From positions 1 through 6,199 of the forward strand of contig NZ_CALJAH010000387.1 in NCBI RefSeq assembly GCF_938028185.1: a DNA stretch of 6,199 bases, read 5' to 3'. The stretch comes from an uncultured Cardiobacterium sp. GTDB taxonomy: Bacteria; Pseudomonadota; Gammaproteobacteria; Cardiobacteriales; Cardiobacteriaceae. Positions within the stretch are counted from its first letter, which is position 1; every line of letters starts with the position of its first letter. Positions 1 through 5,358 of the stretch are shown here, piece after piece. The notes under the pieces were generated by a model, which did not search any database, had not been told where the DNA came from, and saw nothing but the letters and a program-made list of their open reading frames with translations. Position numbers and translations under genes: made by a program.

Positions 1-1
1 G

Positions 2-85
2 CGTACTGTCTTCGGCGACGCGCCTTGTCTGAAACTTTCGGTGGATGGCTATAACTATTCCGCCATTAACCAAAACTGCCCATGA
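2..85 (+). CDS. C-terminal end of an unidentified upstream gene (partial)
   Basis: An open frame enters from the left edge and runs 27 codons to a TGA whose first two bases are the TG of the next gene's ATG (ATGA overlap). The visible tail includes DGYNYSAINQ and is too short to assign a family. The ATGA coupling is the arrangement seen repeatedly later in the window, which supports a real coding end and an operon with the PAP2 gene. The downstream gene looks like E. coli ynbD, so the missing gene could be a ynbC-like hydrolase/methyltransferase. That is inference from context only. Confidence 0.45.
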   Translation, partial: RTVFGDAPCLKLSVDGYNYSAINQNCP

Positions 86-1362
86 AACCCGCCCTGCCTG
101 CGACCCTGCTCAAGCTCGCCGCCGTTGCCGTCCTTTTCTACGCCAGCTACGGCCTGACCAATTACCTCACCGCGCTGCGCGCGCCCGTGCCGGAAATCAT
201 CTACGGCTGGGAGCGCGCCATGCCCTTCGTGCCGTGGACGATTATTCCCTACTGGTCGCTGAACCTCTTGTACGCGCTCGGCTTTTTCCTCGCACGCACG
301 CGCGCCGAACTGCACCGCTACATCGCACAACTGCTCGCCGCGCAGGCCATCGCCGTCTGCGGTTTTCTCCTTTTTCCGCTGCAAATCAGCTGGGCGAAGC
401 CGGACGGCGACGGCGTTTTCTTCGCGCTGTTCCGCTCACTCGCCGCCTTCGACCAGGCCTACAACGAAGCGCCCTCGCTGCACATCATCCTTACCCTTAT
501 CGTTGGCCGCTACTACTGGCCGAAACTGCCGCGCGCGCTGCGCCCGCTCTGGCTCGGCTGGTGCCTGCTCATCGGCGGCTCCGTCCTCACCACCTGGCAG
601 CACCATTTCATCGACATCCCGACTGCGCTGGTCGCCGGTGCCTGCATCCTGTGGGCGTTACCCTGGCAGGGCGAAAGCCCGCTGCGTGGCCGCACGACGC
701 CAACCCCGCGCAAACGTCGCGCCGTCGTGATTTACCTGTTGCTCGCGCTCGCCTGCGCCCTGCCTGCCTTGCAAGGCGGCGCGTGGCTGTGGCTGCTCTG
801 CGGCAGCGTCGCCTGTTTGCTTGCCGCCGCCGGTTATGCCCGCTGTGGCGCGGTCATCTGGCAAAAACAGGCGGACGGGCAGGCGACGCTCGCCGCACGG
901 CTGCTGTTATGGCCGCTGCATCTCGCCGCAGCGGTGAACCGCGCCTGCTGGCTGCGCCATGCGCGCGACCATGATGCCATCACTCCGCGCCTTGCCCTCG
1001 GTAGCAACCGCGCCGCCGCGTCATTTGCCGCCGTGGTTGATATCTGCGCCGAACTGCCGCCGCGCGGTCGCCCGGCGCATTACCGCTGCGTGCCGATGCT
1101 CGACATGGTCGCGCCGGAAGCCGATGAACTGCGGCGCGCTGCCGCGGCGATTGATGAGCTGCTGCGCGCGCAACCCGCACCGGTGCTGGTCTGCTGTGCC
1201 CTTGGCTATGGCCGCAGCGTCGCCGCGCTGGTCACTTGGCTGGTGTGTTACGGCGACTGCGCCGATATGGATGACGCGCTGGCGCGGATTCAGCAAACGC
1301 GACCGCTCGCCCGCCTGCCGGACGAGACGCGCGCCGCGGTGGCACAGGCGATTGCGCCATAA
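82..1362 (+). CDS. PAP2-like / dual-specificity phosphatase-like fusion membrane protein (YnbD-like)
   Basis: This 426-residue inner-membrane protein has two parts. Residues 1-260 hold several hydrophobic segments (about 8-27, 57-72, 80-100, 155-172, 181-196, 214-257) and PAP2 signatures. PSLH at 131-134 stands for the usual PSGH, and SVLTTWQHHFID at 167-178 supplies the His174/Asp178 pair. The first PAP2 motif (KX6RP) is not visible, as in the inositolphosphotransferase-like PAP2 branch. Residues about 300-426 look like a dual-specificity phosphatase: the CX5R loop is CALGYGR (Cys372, Arg378), followed by Ser379, and Asp341 is a candidate general acid. The residue before the catalytic Cys is Cys371 instead of the usual His. 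Length and architecture match E. coli YnbD (about 430 residues, putative phosphatase). The likely substrate is a lipid phosphate or phospholipid head group, but this is not established. The ATG at 82 is favoured by the overlap with the upstream stop; no good Shine-Dalgarno is visible, so translational coupling is likely. Confidence 0.88.
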   Translation: MKPALPATLLKLAAVAVLFYASYGLTNYLTALRAPVPEIIYGWERAMPFVPWTIIPYWSLNLLYALGFFLARTRAELHRYIAQLLAAQAIAVCGFLLFPLQISWAKPDGDGVFFALFRSLAAFDQAYNEAPSLHIILTLIVGRYYWPKLPRALRPLWLGWCLLIGGSVLTTWQHHFIDIPTALVAGACILWALPWQGESPLRGRTTPTPRKRRAVVIYLLLALACALPALQGGAWLWLLCGSVACLLAAAGYARCGAVIWQKQADGQATLAARLLLWPLHLAAAVNRACWLRHARDHDAITPRLALGSNRAAASFAAVVDICAELPPRGRPAHYRCVPMLDMVAPEADELRRAAAAIDELLRAQPAPVLVCCALGYGRSVAALVTWLVCYGDCADMDDALARIQQTRPLARLPDETRAAVAQAIAP

Positions 1363-1386
1363 AAAAACCCCGCCGGGGCGGGGTTT
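1361..1386 (-). terminator. Rho-independent terminator between convergent genes
   Basis: The arms AAACCCCG (1365-1372) and CGGGGTTT (1379-1386) form an 8-bp GC-rich stem around a 6-nt loop. Read on the minus strand the stem is followed by seven T residues (the A run at 1361-1367), giving a strong terminator 16 nt beyond the stop of the surface lipoprotein gene. On the plus strand only TTT follows, so it should act more weakly for the PAP2 gene. Confidence 0.85.
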
Positions 1387-1402
1387 GGTGAGTCGCAGCG
1401 TT

Positions 1403-2167
1403 TTAGCGGCGGGCGCCAAAGACTGCGGTGGTGTTGTTGTCGTCGTAAGTCCCGCCGAGTTCTTCCGCGTTCGGGCCGTAGAACGAGCCAATGGTACTCT
1501 TGCTGCCATCCTTACCGCTGAAGTTGCTGCCTTCGATATTGGCATTGATGTTGCCCTTGTAGGAAGGAGATGCCAGGCTGATCGCCAGTTTTTTGCCAGC
1601 GAAATCGGCGTTGGCCTGCACGGTACCTGCTTCGGTACGGTTGAAATTGTCGCCACTCCAGAGGCCGACGATGGCGTCGCCCTTGTAGGTGGCGCTGCCG
1701 CTGGTCGGCATATTGCTGACCGCCACGCCGCGGTAGAAACCGCCAATCTCGCCGTCAACCGGTTTGGCAACGCCAAACTGCGAGTAGTAGTAGAGGTTGT
1801 TGCTGAGCTGGAAGGATTCGTAAGATTTGCCGTCTGGCGCGGTGTAATGGCCGCCTTTGCCGGTCGCTGAGCCGTAAATGAGCAGGTTGCCCTGTTGGGT
1901 CGCGCCTTGTGAGCTGCGCGGCAACTGGTACTGTACCTTGCCGTCATTGAGGACGAATTTGCTGCGGCCGGTGGTCGGTGCACGCTCGCCTTTGGCATTG
2001 AACATGACGCCGGTATAGGTCACGCCGTCGTCGGGCTGGGCGGAATTGTTGTTCTGATTCTGCGGCTTGTTGTTGTCGGCAGCAGGATTGTCGCCACCGC
2101 CGCCACCGCAGGCAGCGAGTGCGAGCGGAAGGGCCAGTAACAGCAATTTGTTGATTTTTCCTGACAT
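1403..2167 (-). CDS. Surface lipoprotein, TbpB/factor-H-binding-protein-like barrel (Slam-type substrate candidate)
   Basis: This 254-residue lipoprotein precursor has a signal peptide MSGKINK + LLLLALPLALAAC, with lipobox LAAC and lipidated Cys20. A GGGGG tract and an Asn/Gln-rich, low-complexity tether follow (residues 21-48). Residues about 49-150 would be a handle-type beta domain. Residues about 155-254 look like the C-terminal eight-stranded barrel of the transferrin-binding-protein-like / fHbp fold: ATYKGDA (159-165), ADFAGKKL (187-194), GSFYGPNAEELGG (227-239) and terminal AVFGARR. In this family, proteins are flipped to the cell surface by Slam and bind host factors (transferrin, haemoglobin-haptoglobin, factor H); the ligand here is unknown. 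I place the start at 2167, not at the upstream in-frame Met at 2203, because AGGAG lies 7 nt before it and the signal peptide begins there. The gene follows the entericidin-like gene closely and ends at a strong terminator. No Slam gene is in the window. Confidence 0.87.
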   Translation of the reverse strand: MSGKINKLLLLALPLALAACGGGGGDNPAADNNKPQNQNNNSAQPDDGVTYTGVMFNAKGERAPTTGRSKFVLNDGKVQYQLPRSSQGATQQGNLLIYGSATGKGGHYTAPDGKSYESFQLSNNLYYYSQFGVAKPVDGEIGGFYRGVAVSNMPTSGSATYKGDAIVGLWSGDNFNRTEAGTVQANADFAGKKLAISLASPSYKGNINANIEGSNFSGKDGSKSTIGSFYGPNAEELGGTYDDNNTTAVFGARR

Positions 2168-2174
2168 GGGAATA

Positions 2175-2179
2175 CTCCT
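2175..2179 (-). promoter_or_regulatory. Ribosome binding site deciding the lipoprotein start
   Basis: AGGAG on the minus strand lies 7 nt before the ATG at 2167. It rules in favour of this start over the in-frame ATG at 2203, which would add twelve residues (beginning MFSPSQTF) in front of a complete lipoprotein signal peptide. Confidence 0.8.
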
Positions 2180-2206
2180 GAATGTTTGGGATGGGGAAAA
2201 CAAAGT

Positions 2207-2344
2207 TTACTTGGCCCGGGCGGCGGCGTTCGAGACACTTTGCCCGGCGCGTTCCACGTCCTGACCGAAGCCCTGCACGGTGTTGCAGGCGCAAAGCAGT
2301 CCGGCGAAGGTGAGCAGCGCGGCGATTCTCGTCATTTTTTTCAT
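2207..2344 (-). CDS. Entericidin-like small lipoprotein
   Basis: This gene encodes a 45-residue peptide. A basic start (MKKMTR) leads into a hydrophobic core (IAALLTFAGLL) and a lipobox ending at Cys20 (LCAC, with an unusual Cys at -2). A short mature peptide follows: NTVQGFGQDVERAGQSVSNA then AARAK. The CNT-x-x-G-x-G-x-D-x-x-x-x-G-x-x-x-S/A pattern closely matches the entericidin A/B family (E. coli EcnB: CNTTRGVGEDISDGG...). Family members are small cell-envelope lipoproteins, described as a stress- or stationary-phase-linked antidote/toxin pair in enterics; elsewhere their role is unclear. Only one copy is present here. GGAG lies 6 nt before the ATG; Met4 is an alternative start. The next gene begins 39 nt downstream with no terminator visible between, so the two lipoproteins are probably co-transcribed. 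Confidence 0.85.
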   Translation of the reverse strand: MKKMTRIAALLTFAGLLCACNTVQGFGQDVERAGQSVSNAAARAK

Positions 2345-2362
2345 GGGGTTCTCCGTGTTGGC

Positions 2363-2379
2363 GCTTCCACCGTGGAAGC
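2363..2379. promoter_or_regulatory. 17-bp perfect dyad, possible operator or leader hairpin
   Basis: The arms GCTTCCAC (2363-2370) and GTGGAAGC (2372-2379) flank a single central C. The dyad lies between the predicted minus-strand -10 box and the entericidin ribosome binding site, starting about where transcription would begin. This position suits a repressor site or a 5' leader structure. A 1-nt loop disfavours a full-length RNA hairpin, so I slightly prefer a protein-binding site. No regulator is identified. Confidence 0.45.
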
Positions 2380-2385
2380 CCGCGC

Positions 2386-2391
2386 ATTTTA
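2386..2391 (-). promoter_or_regulatory. Candidate -10 box for the lipoprotein pair
   Basis: On the minus strand TAAAAT (5 of 6 to TATAAT) lies 41 nt upstream of the entericidin-like ATG. I see no convincing -35 hexamer at 16-18 bp, so the promoter may depend on an activator or an alternative sigma factor. The assignment is tentative. Confidence 0.35.
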
Positions 2392-2422
2392 GCGTTTTGT
2401 ATGGAAAATTGCGCCCGCCTGC

Positions 2423-2452
2423 ATGGCATTCACGCGGGGCGCATACTACAAT
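2423..2452 (+). promoter_or_regulatory. Candidate sigma-70 promoter for the qmcA operon
   Basis: TACAAT (2447-2452) matches TATAAT at 5 of 6 positions, and ATGGCA (2423-2428) matches TTGACA at 4 of 6, with an 18-bp spacer. Transcription would begin near 2459, leaving a leader of about 27 nt that contains the qmcA ribosome binding site. This is the only good promoter I see for the five-gene run. Confidence 0.5.
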
Positions 2453-2474
2453 CGCTACAGTTTCAACCCACAAC

Positions 2475-2479
2475 AGGAG
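2475..2479 (+). promoter_or_regulatory. Ribosome binding site deciding the qmcA start
   Basis: AGGAG lies 6 nt before the ATG at 2486. It favours that start over the in-frame ATG at 2423, which falls inside the predicted promoter and would prepend 21 polar residues before the membrane anchor. Confidence 0.8.
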
Positions 2480-2485
2480 TCTCCC

Positions 2486-3427
2486 ATGCCCCCCTCCCTC
2501 ACCTCCCAGCTCAGCGGCAGCACCATCTTCATCATCATCCTGATTATCCTTGTCTTTTGGTTCGGTCGCCGCGCCATCCAGATTGTCGATCAGGGGACGG
2601 AGCGCACCGTGCTGCGTCTTGGTCGTTACAACCGCACGCTGGAGCCGGGTTTTCACCTTGTCGTGCCGCTGTGGGAGCGCGCCGACCGCAAGGTAAACAT
2701 GAAGGAAACGGTGCTGGATGTGCCGCGCCAGGAAGTCATTACCAAGGACAACGCGCAGGTGACGGTCGATGGCGTCGTCTTCTACCAAATCACCAACGCC
2801 GCCAAGGCGAGCTATTCCGTGGATGACCTCGAACTCGCCATCCTGAACCTCGCCACCACCAACCTGCGTACCGTCGCCGGCTCAATGACCCTCGACGACC
2901 TGCAATCACAGCGCGACGCCATTAACGTCCGCCTGCTCGGCATCATTGACGACGCCACCGACCCTTGGGGCGTGAAAGTGACCCGCGTCGAAATCAAGGA
3001 CATTACCCCGCCTGCCGACCTCGTTGACGCGATGGCGCGGCAGAAAAAAGCCGAACAAATCAAGCGCGCGCAAATCCTTGAGGCGGAAGGGATGCGGCAG
3101 GCAGAAATCCTGCGCGCCGAAGGCCTGAAACAATCGCAAGTGCTGGAAGCCGAAGGACGCAAAGAAGCCGCCTTCCTCGAAGCAGAAGCACGCGAACGCC
3201 AGGCACAAGCTGAAGCACGCGCCACCGAAATGGTCTCCAAAGCCATCGCCGAGGGCGGCACCAACGCCATCAACTACTTCGTCGCGCAAGAATACGTACG
3301 CGCGCTGGGCAAATTCGCCGAGAGCGAGCAACAAAAAACCGTCTTCATGCCGATGGAAGCGAGCGGCATCATTGGCGCGCTCGGTGGTATTGCCGAGATG
3401 TTCAACAAAGGCGATAAAAAAGCATGA
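2486..3427 (+). CDS. qmcA: QmcA-like slipin (SPFH/stomatin/prohibitin protein)
   Basis: This 313-residue membrane protein aligns by eye with E. coli QmcA/YbbK (about 305 residues) along its whole length. One N-terminal transmembrane segment (about 11-27) precedes the SPFH domain (about 28-185), with family signatures EPGFHLVVP (53-61), VITKDNAQVTVD (84-95), LRTVAGSMTLDDLQSQRD (127-144) and DPWGVKVTRVEIKDI (159-173). A long Glu/Ala/Arg-rich coiled coil (about 186-250) and the tail NYFVAQEY (263-270) and IIGALGGIAEMF (295-306) complete it. Arg28-Arg29 directly after the membrane segment predict a cytoplasmic SPFH domain. Slipins oligomerise into membrane-domain scaffolds. QmcA has been linked genetically to FtsH/HtpX membrane-protein quality control, and slipins normally pair with an NfeD partner. 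Here that partner lies four genes downstream. The stop overlaps the next start by ATGA. Confidence 0.95.
   Translation: MPPSLTSQLSGSTIFIIILIILVFWFGRRAIQIVDQGTERTVLRLGRYNRTLEPGFHLVVPLWERADRKVNMKETVLDVPRQEVITKDNAQVTVDGVVFYQITNAAKASYSVDDLELAILNLATTNLRTVAGSMTLDDLQSQRDAINVRLLGIIDDATDPWGVKVTRVEIKDITPPADLVDAMARQKKAEQIKRAQILEAEGMRQAEILRAEGLKQSQVLEAEGRKEAAFLEAEARERQAQAEARATEMVSKAIAEGGTNAINYFVAQEYVRALGKFAESEQQKTVFMPMEASGIIGALGGIAEMFNKGDKKA
3074..3205 (+). repeat. Four tandem 33-bp units encoding an 11-residue coiled-coil repeat
   Basis: Residues 197-240 of the slipin read as four consecutive 11-mers: ILEAEGMRQAE, ILRAEGLKQSQ, VLEAEGRKEAA, FLEAEARERQA. Each starts with a hydrophobic-Leu pair followed by an acidic-Ala pattern. 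The 11-residue (hendecad) period is normal for slipin stalk coiled coils. The DNA copies are diverged, so this is an old protein-level repeat and not a recent expansion. Confidence 0.8.
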
Positions 3428-4185
3428 AACGCCTCCTCGCCCTGACCCTTGTCCTCGCCGCCTGCGCCAGCTTCGCCGCCACGCCGCTGGAGCAGGCGAA
3501 AGCCGCCGCCGAGCGGGGTGATGCGGCAGAAGCCGTGCGTATCTACAGCGCCCTGGCCGCAGACGGTAATGCCAAAGCGCAATACAACCTGGCGTATTGC
3601 TATCAGGAAGGCCTCGGTATCGCCGCTGATCGCAGTAAAGCCCGCACGCTGCTGCAACAAGCCGTTGCGCAGCACCTGCCCGAAGCCGAATACCGCCTCG
3701 GTCTCCTGCTTCTCTACGGCACGGACGGCGTCATCACCTACGAAGCCCCTGCCATGCAGTCATACAACACCCCGTCGCCGCCGGTGCGCAGCTACGCCAT
3801 TGCCCTCATCAACCACGCCGCCACGCAAGCGTACCTGCCCGCCATCGAAGAACTGGCCGCCATCTACGACCGGGGCATCGGCATCCCTGCCGACAGCCGC
3901 CGCGCCATCTACTGGTACCACCGCGCAGCCGCCCTGGGCAGCACCACCGCCCAAAATACCCTTGCCTATCACTACCTGCGCGCGGATGGTGTCGTGCGCA
4001 ACTGCCCCGTCGCCCGGCAACTGCTCGAACAGGCCGCTGCCGGAGGCGACTGGGCGGCAAGCGGCGAACTATCTGCCCTGTACCGCAGCGGCGAATGCGT
4101 CGAAAAAAGCGCGGTGCAAGCCGAAATCTGGCAGAAAAAAGCCCGCGACACCTATCTGCGCGCCACCCACGGACAAGGAAAATGA
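3424..4185 (+). CDS. Exported Sel1-repeat protein
   Basis: This 253-residue protein carries an N-terminal export signal and a solenoid of Sel1-type helical repeats. Visible units are about 49-84 (AKAQYNLAYCYQEGLG), 85-136 (PEAEYRLGLLLLYG with an insertion around 101-122), 137-172 (AIEELAAIYDRGIG), 173-208 (AQNTLAYHYLRADG) and a degenerate 209-240. Such repeats are protein-interaction scaffolds. The signal is ambiguous: LAAC ends at Cys14, which would make it a lipoprotein, but ASFA-A at 15-19 fits signal peptidase I cleavage giving a soluble periplasmic protein. Cys194 and Cys225 could form a disulfide. The start overlaps the qmcA stop by ATGA, with a weak AAAGG 12 nt upstream, so translation is probably coupled. 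The exact role is unknown; the operon suggests something connected with the slipin membrane domain. Confidence 0.88.
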   Translation: MKRLLALTLVLAACASFAATPLEQAKAAAERGDAAEAVRIYSALAADGNAKAQYNLAYCYQEGLGIAADRSKARTLLQQAVAQHLPEAEYRLGLLLLYGTDGVITYEAPAMQSYNTPSPPVRSYAIALINHAATQAYLPAIEELAAIYDRGIGIPADSRRAIYWYHRAAALGSTTAQNTLAYHYLRADGVVRNCPVARQLLEQAAAGGDWAASGELSALYRSGECVEKSAVQAEIWQKKARDTYLRATHGQGK

Positions 4186-4718
4186 CTCCCCTCCCGCCCG
4201 AACTCCCGACAGACCGTAACCGCTGGTACTACAGCCGCTTGCTGGGTGGAGCAGCGCTCATCCTCATCAGCACCACCACCTTCGCCCTCTACCTCTACAA
4301 CCCCGATCTTTTCCGCCGTGTCAACCGGCAAGTCATTGATATCCCTATTGCTGATCTGCCCCCACACCCGCCAGAAGAGCGACTCGATGATAAAGACGAC
4401 GATCCCATCCGTCACTGGCAGGAACAGGCCGTGCAGGGCGATGCCGAAGCCCAATACCGTCTCGGCCTCGAATACCTGAACTCACCCTACCCCGTGCAGC
4501 GCCGCGCCGGACTGACCTGGCTGCGCGAAGCCGCCGCCCAGCACCATCTGCCCGCCGAAGAAACCCTGATGAACTACCTCTGGGACAAAAACCGCGCCGA
4601 GGCCGAACGCTGGCTGCAACAGGCGGCGGAAGAAGGCTCGCATGATGCACAGACCGCTCTGGCGGAAAGCCTGACCCCGCCTGACCCCGCCGATAAAACG
4701 ACGGATAAACAGCCATGA
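4182..4718 (+). CDS. Membrane-anchored Sel1-repeat protein
   Basis: This 178-residue protein has a Pro-rich N-terminus, one transmembrane segment (about 20-39), an acidic Pro-rich linker (about 54-76, with PPHPPEERLDDKDDDP) and two to three Sel1-like repeats: 86-121 (GDAEAQYRLGLEYL), a shortened unit at 122-152, and a fragment near 153-164. The tail is polar and Pro-rich. The first repeat resembles the first repeat of the preceding gene (G-x-A-x-AQY-x-L ... AQH-x-LP), suggesting an old duplication. Arg12 and Arg14 before the membrane segment favour an inside N-terminus with periplasmic repeats, but Arg45-Arg46 just after it weaken that prediction. I place the start at 4182, where ATGA overlaps the upstream stop and AAGGA lies 2 nt before the ATG, an unusually short spacing. 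An upstream in-frame start at 4095 would lie deep inside the previous gene. Confidence 0.82.
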   Translation: MTPLPPELPTDRNRWYYSRLLGGAALILISTTTFALYLYNPDLFRRVNRQVIDIPIADLPPHPPEERLDDKDDDPIRHWQEQAVQGDAEAQYRLGLEYLNSPYPVQRRAGLTWLREAAAQHHLPAEETLMNYLWDKNRAEAERWLQQAAEEGSHDAQTALAESLTPPDPADKTTDKQP

Positions 4719-5338
4719 AGCGCCGCCCGCCCTGGCTCGACTGGGCCACCGAACTGCAAAGCCTCGCCCAGGCAGGGCTGGCCTACGGTAAAGACCCCTT
4801 CGATATCGAACGCTTCACCCGCATCCGCGCTATCGCTGCCGACATCCTGCACCACTACACAGACCTGCCCGCTGAAAAAATCCGCGACCTTTTCTGCAAC
4901 GAAAGCGGCTATCAGACTCCGAAAGTGGACGCCCGCGCCGCCATCATTGATGATGATACCCGTATCCTGCTCGTGCAGGAAAATAACGGCCTGTGGGCAC
5001 TACCTGGCGGCTGGGCTGACATCAACCACAGCATCGGTGAAAACGTCGCCAAAGAAGCCCAAGAAGAAGCGGGGCTGGACGTCATCCCCGAACGCCTTAT
5101 TGCCGTGCAGGATCACGCCCGCCACAACCATCCCGCCAACGCCTACACCATCTACAAAATCCACATCCTCTGCCGCGCAGTAGGCGGCACCTTTCGCGCC
5201 AACAGTGAAACCATCGCCAGCGCCTGGTTCACCGAACACGACCTGCCCCCGCTCGCCGAAAACAAAACCACTGCCGCACAAATCGCCCTCTGCTATGCCG
5301 CCTGGCGCGATCCCCACTGGCAACCGCCCTTTGACTAA
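4715..5338 (+). CDS. NUDIX hydrolase with N-terminal NUDIX-associated domain
   Basis: This 207-residue cytoplasmic enzyme has two parts. Residues about 6-62 match the helical N-terminal extension (Nudix_N) found in a subgroup of NUDIX enzymes reported to act on ADP-ribose, CDP-choline and related diphosphates. Residues about 68-198 form the NUDIX fold, with LWALPGGWADIN (93-104) and the NUDIX helix KEAQEEAGL (113-121). The metal-binding Glu114, Glu117 and Glu118 are present. Against the consensus GX5EX7REUXEEXGU, His105 replaces the first Glu and Lys113 replaces Arg; I believe departures at the first position are common in this subgroup. The substrate cannot be read from sequence. The start overlaps the previous stop by ATGA. 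A cytoplasmic nucleotide-diphosphate hydrolase between slipin and NfeD genes is unusual and could simply be a passenger. Confidence 0.92.
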   Translation: MKRRPPWLDWATELQSLAQAGLAYGKDPFDIERFTRIRAIAADILHHYTDLPAEKIRDLFCNESGYQTPKVDARAAIIDDDTRILLVQENNGLWALPGGWADINHSIGENVAKEAQEEAGLDVIPERLIAVQDHARHNHPANAYTIYKIHILCRAVGGTFRANSETIASAWFTEHDLPPLAENKTTAAQIALCYAAWRDPHWQPPFD

Positions 5339-5358
5339 CCCAACCACAAGGAAAACCC

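Noticed and set aside
45..974. A 309-codon plus-strand open frame overlapping the PAP2 gene
   Set aside because: The translation is rich in Arg, Ala and Pro with no recognisable domain. It lies over a frame with clear membrane segments and phosphatase motifs. High GC keeps such shadow frames open.
959..1998. Long open frames on both strands (plus 959-1870; minus 1021-1998) spanning the PAP2 end and the lipoprotein
   Set aside because: Both run through the terminator and across two well-supported genes in other frames, and their translations are low-complexity.
2042..2079. GTTGTT-type repeats in the lipoprotein tether as a tandem microsatellite
   Set aside because: The units are interrupted and encode an Asn/Gln-rich linker with varied codons, so this is protein composition and not a true repeat array.
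2093..2107. Polyglycine tract of the lipoprotein as a phase-variable repeat
   Set aside because: The glycine codons are mixed GGC and GGT, so there is no homopolymer or exact simple repeat to slip.
3449..4219. A 256-codon plus-strand frame overlapping the first Sel1 gene
   Set aside because: Its product is rich in Pro, Ser, Thr and Arg without a domain, while the other frame shows signal peptide and Sel1 repeats.
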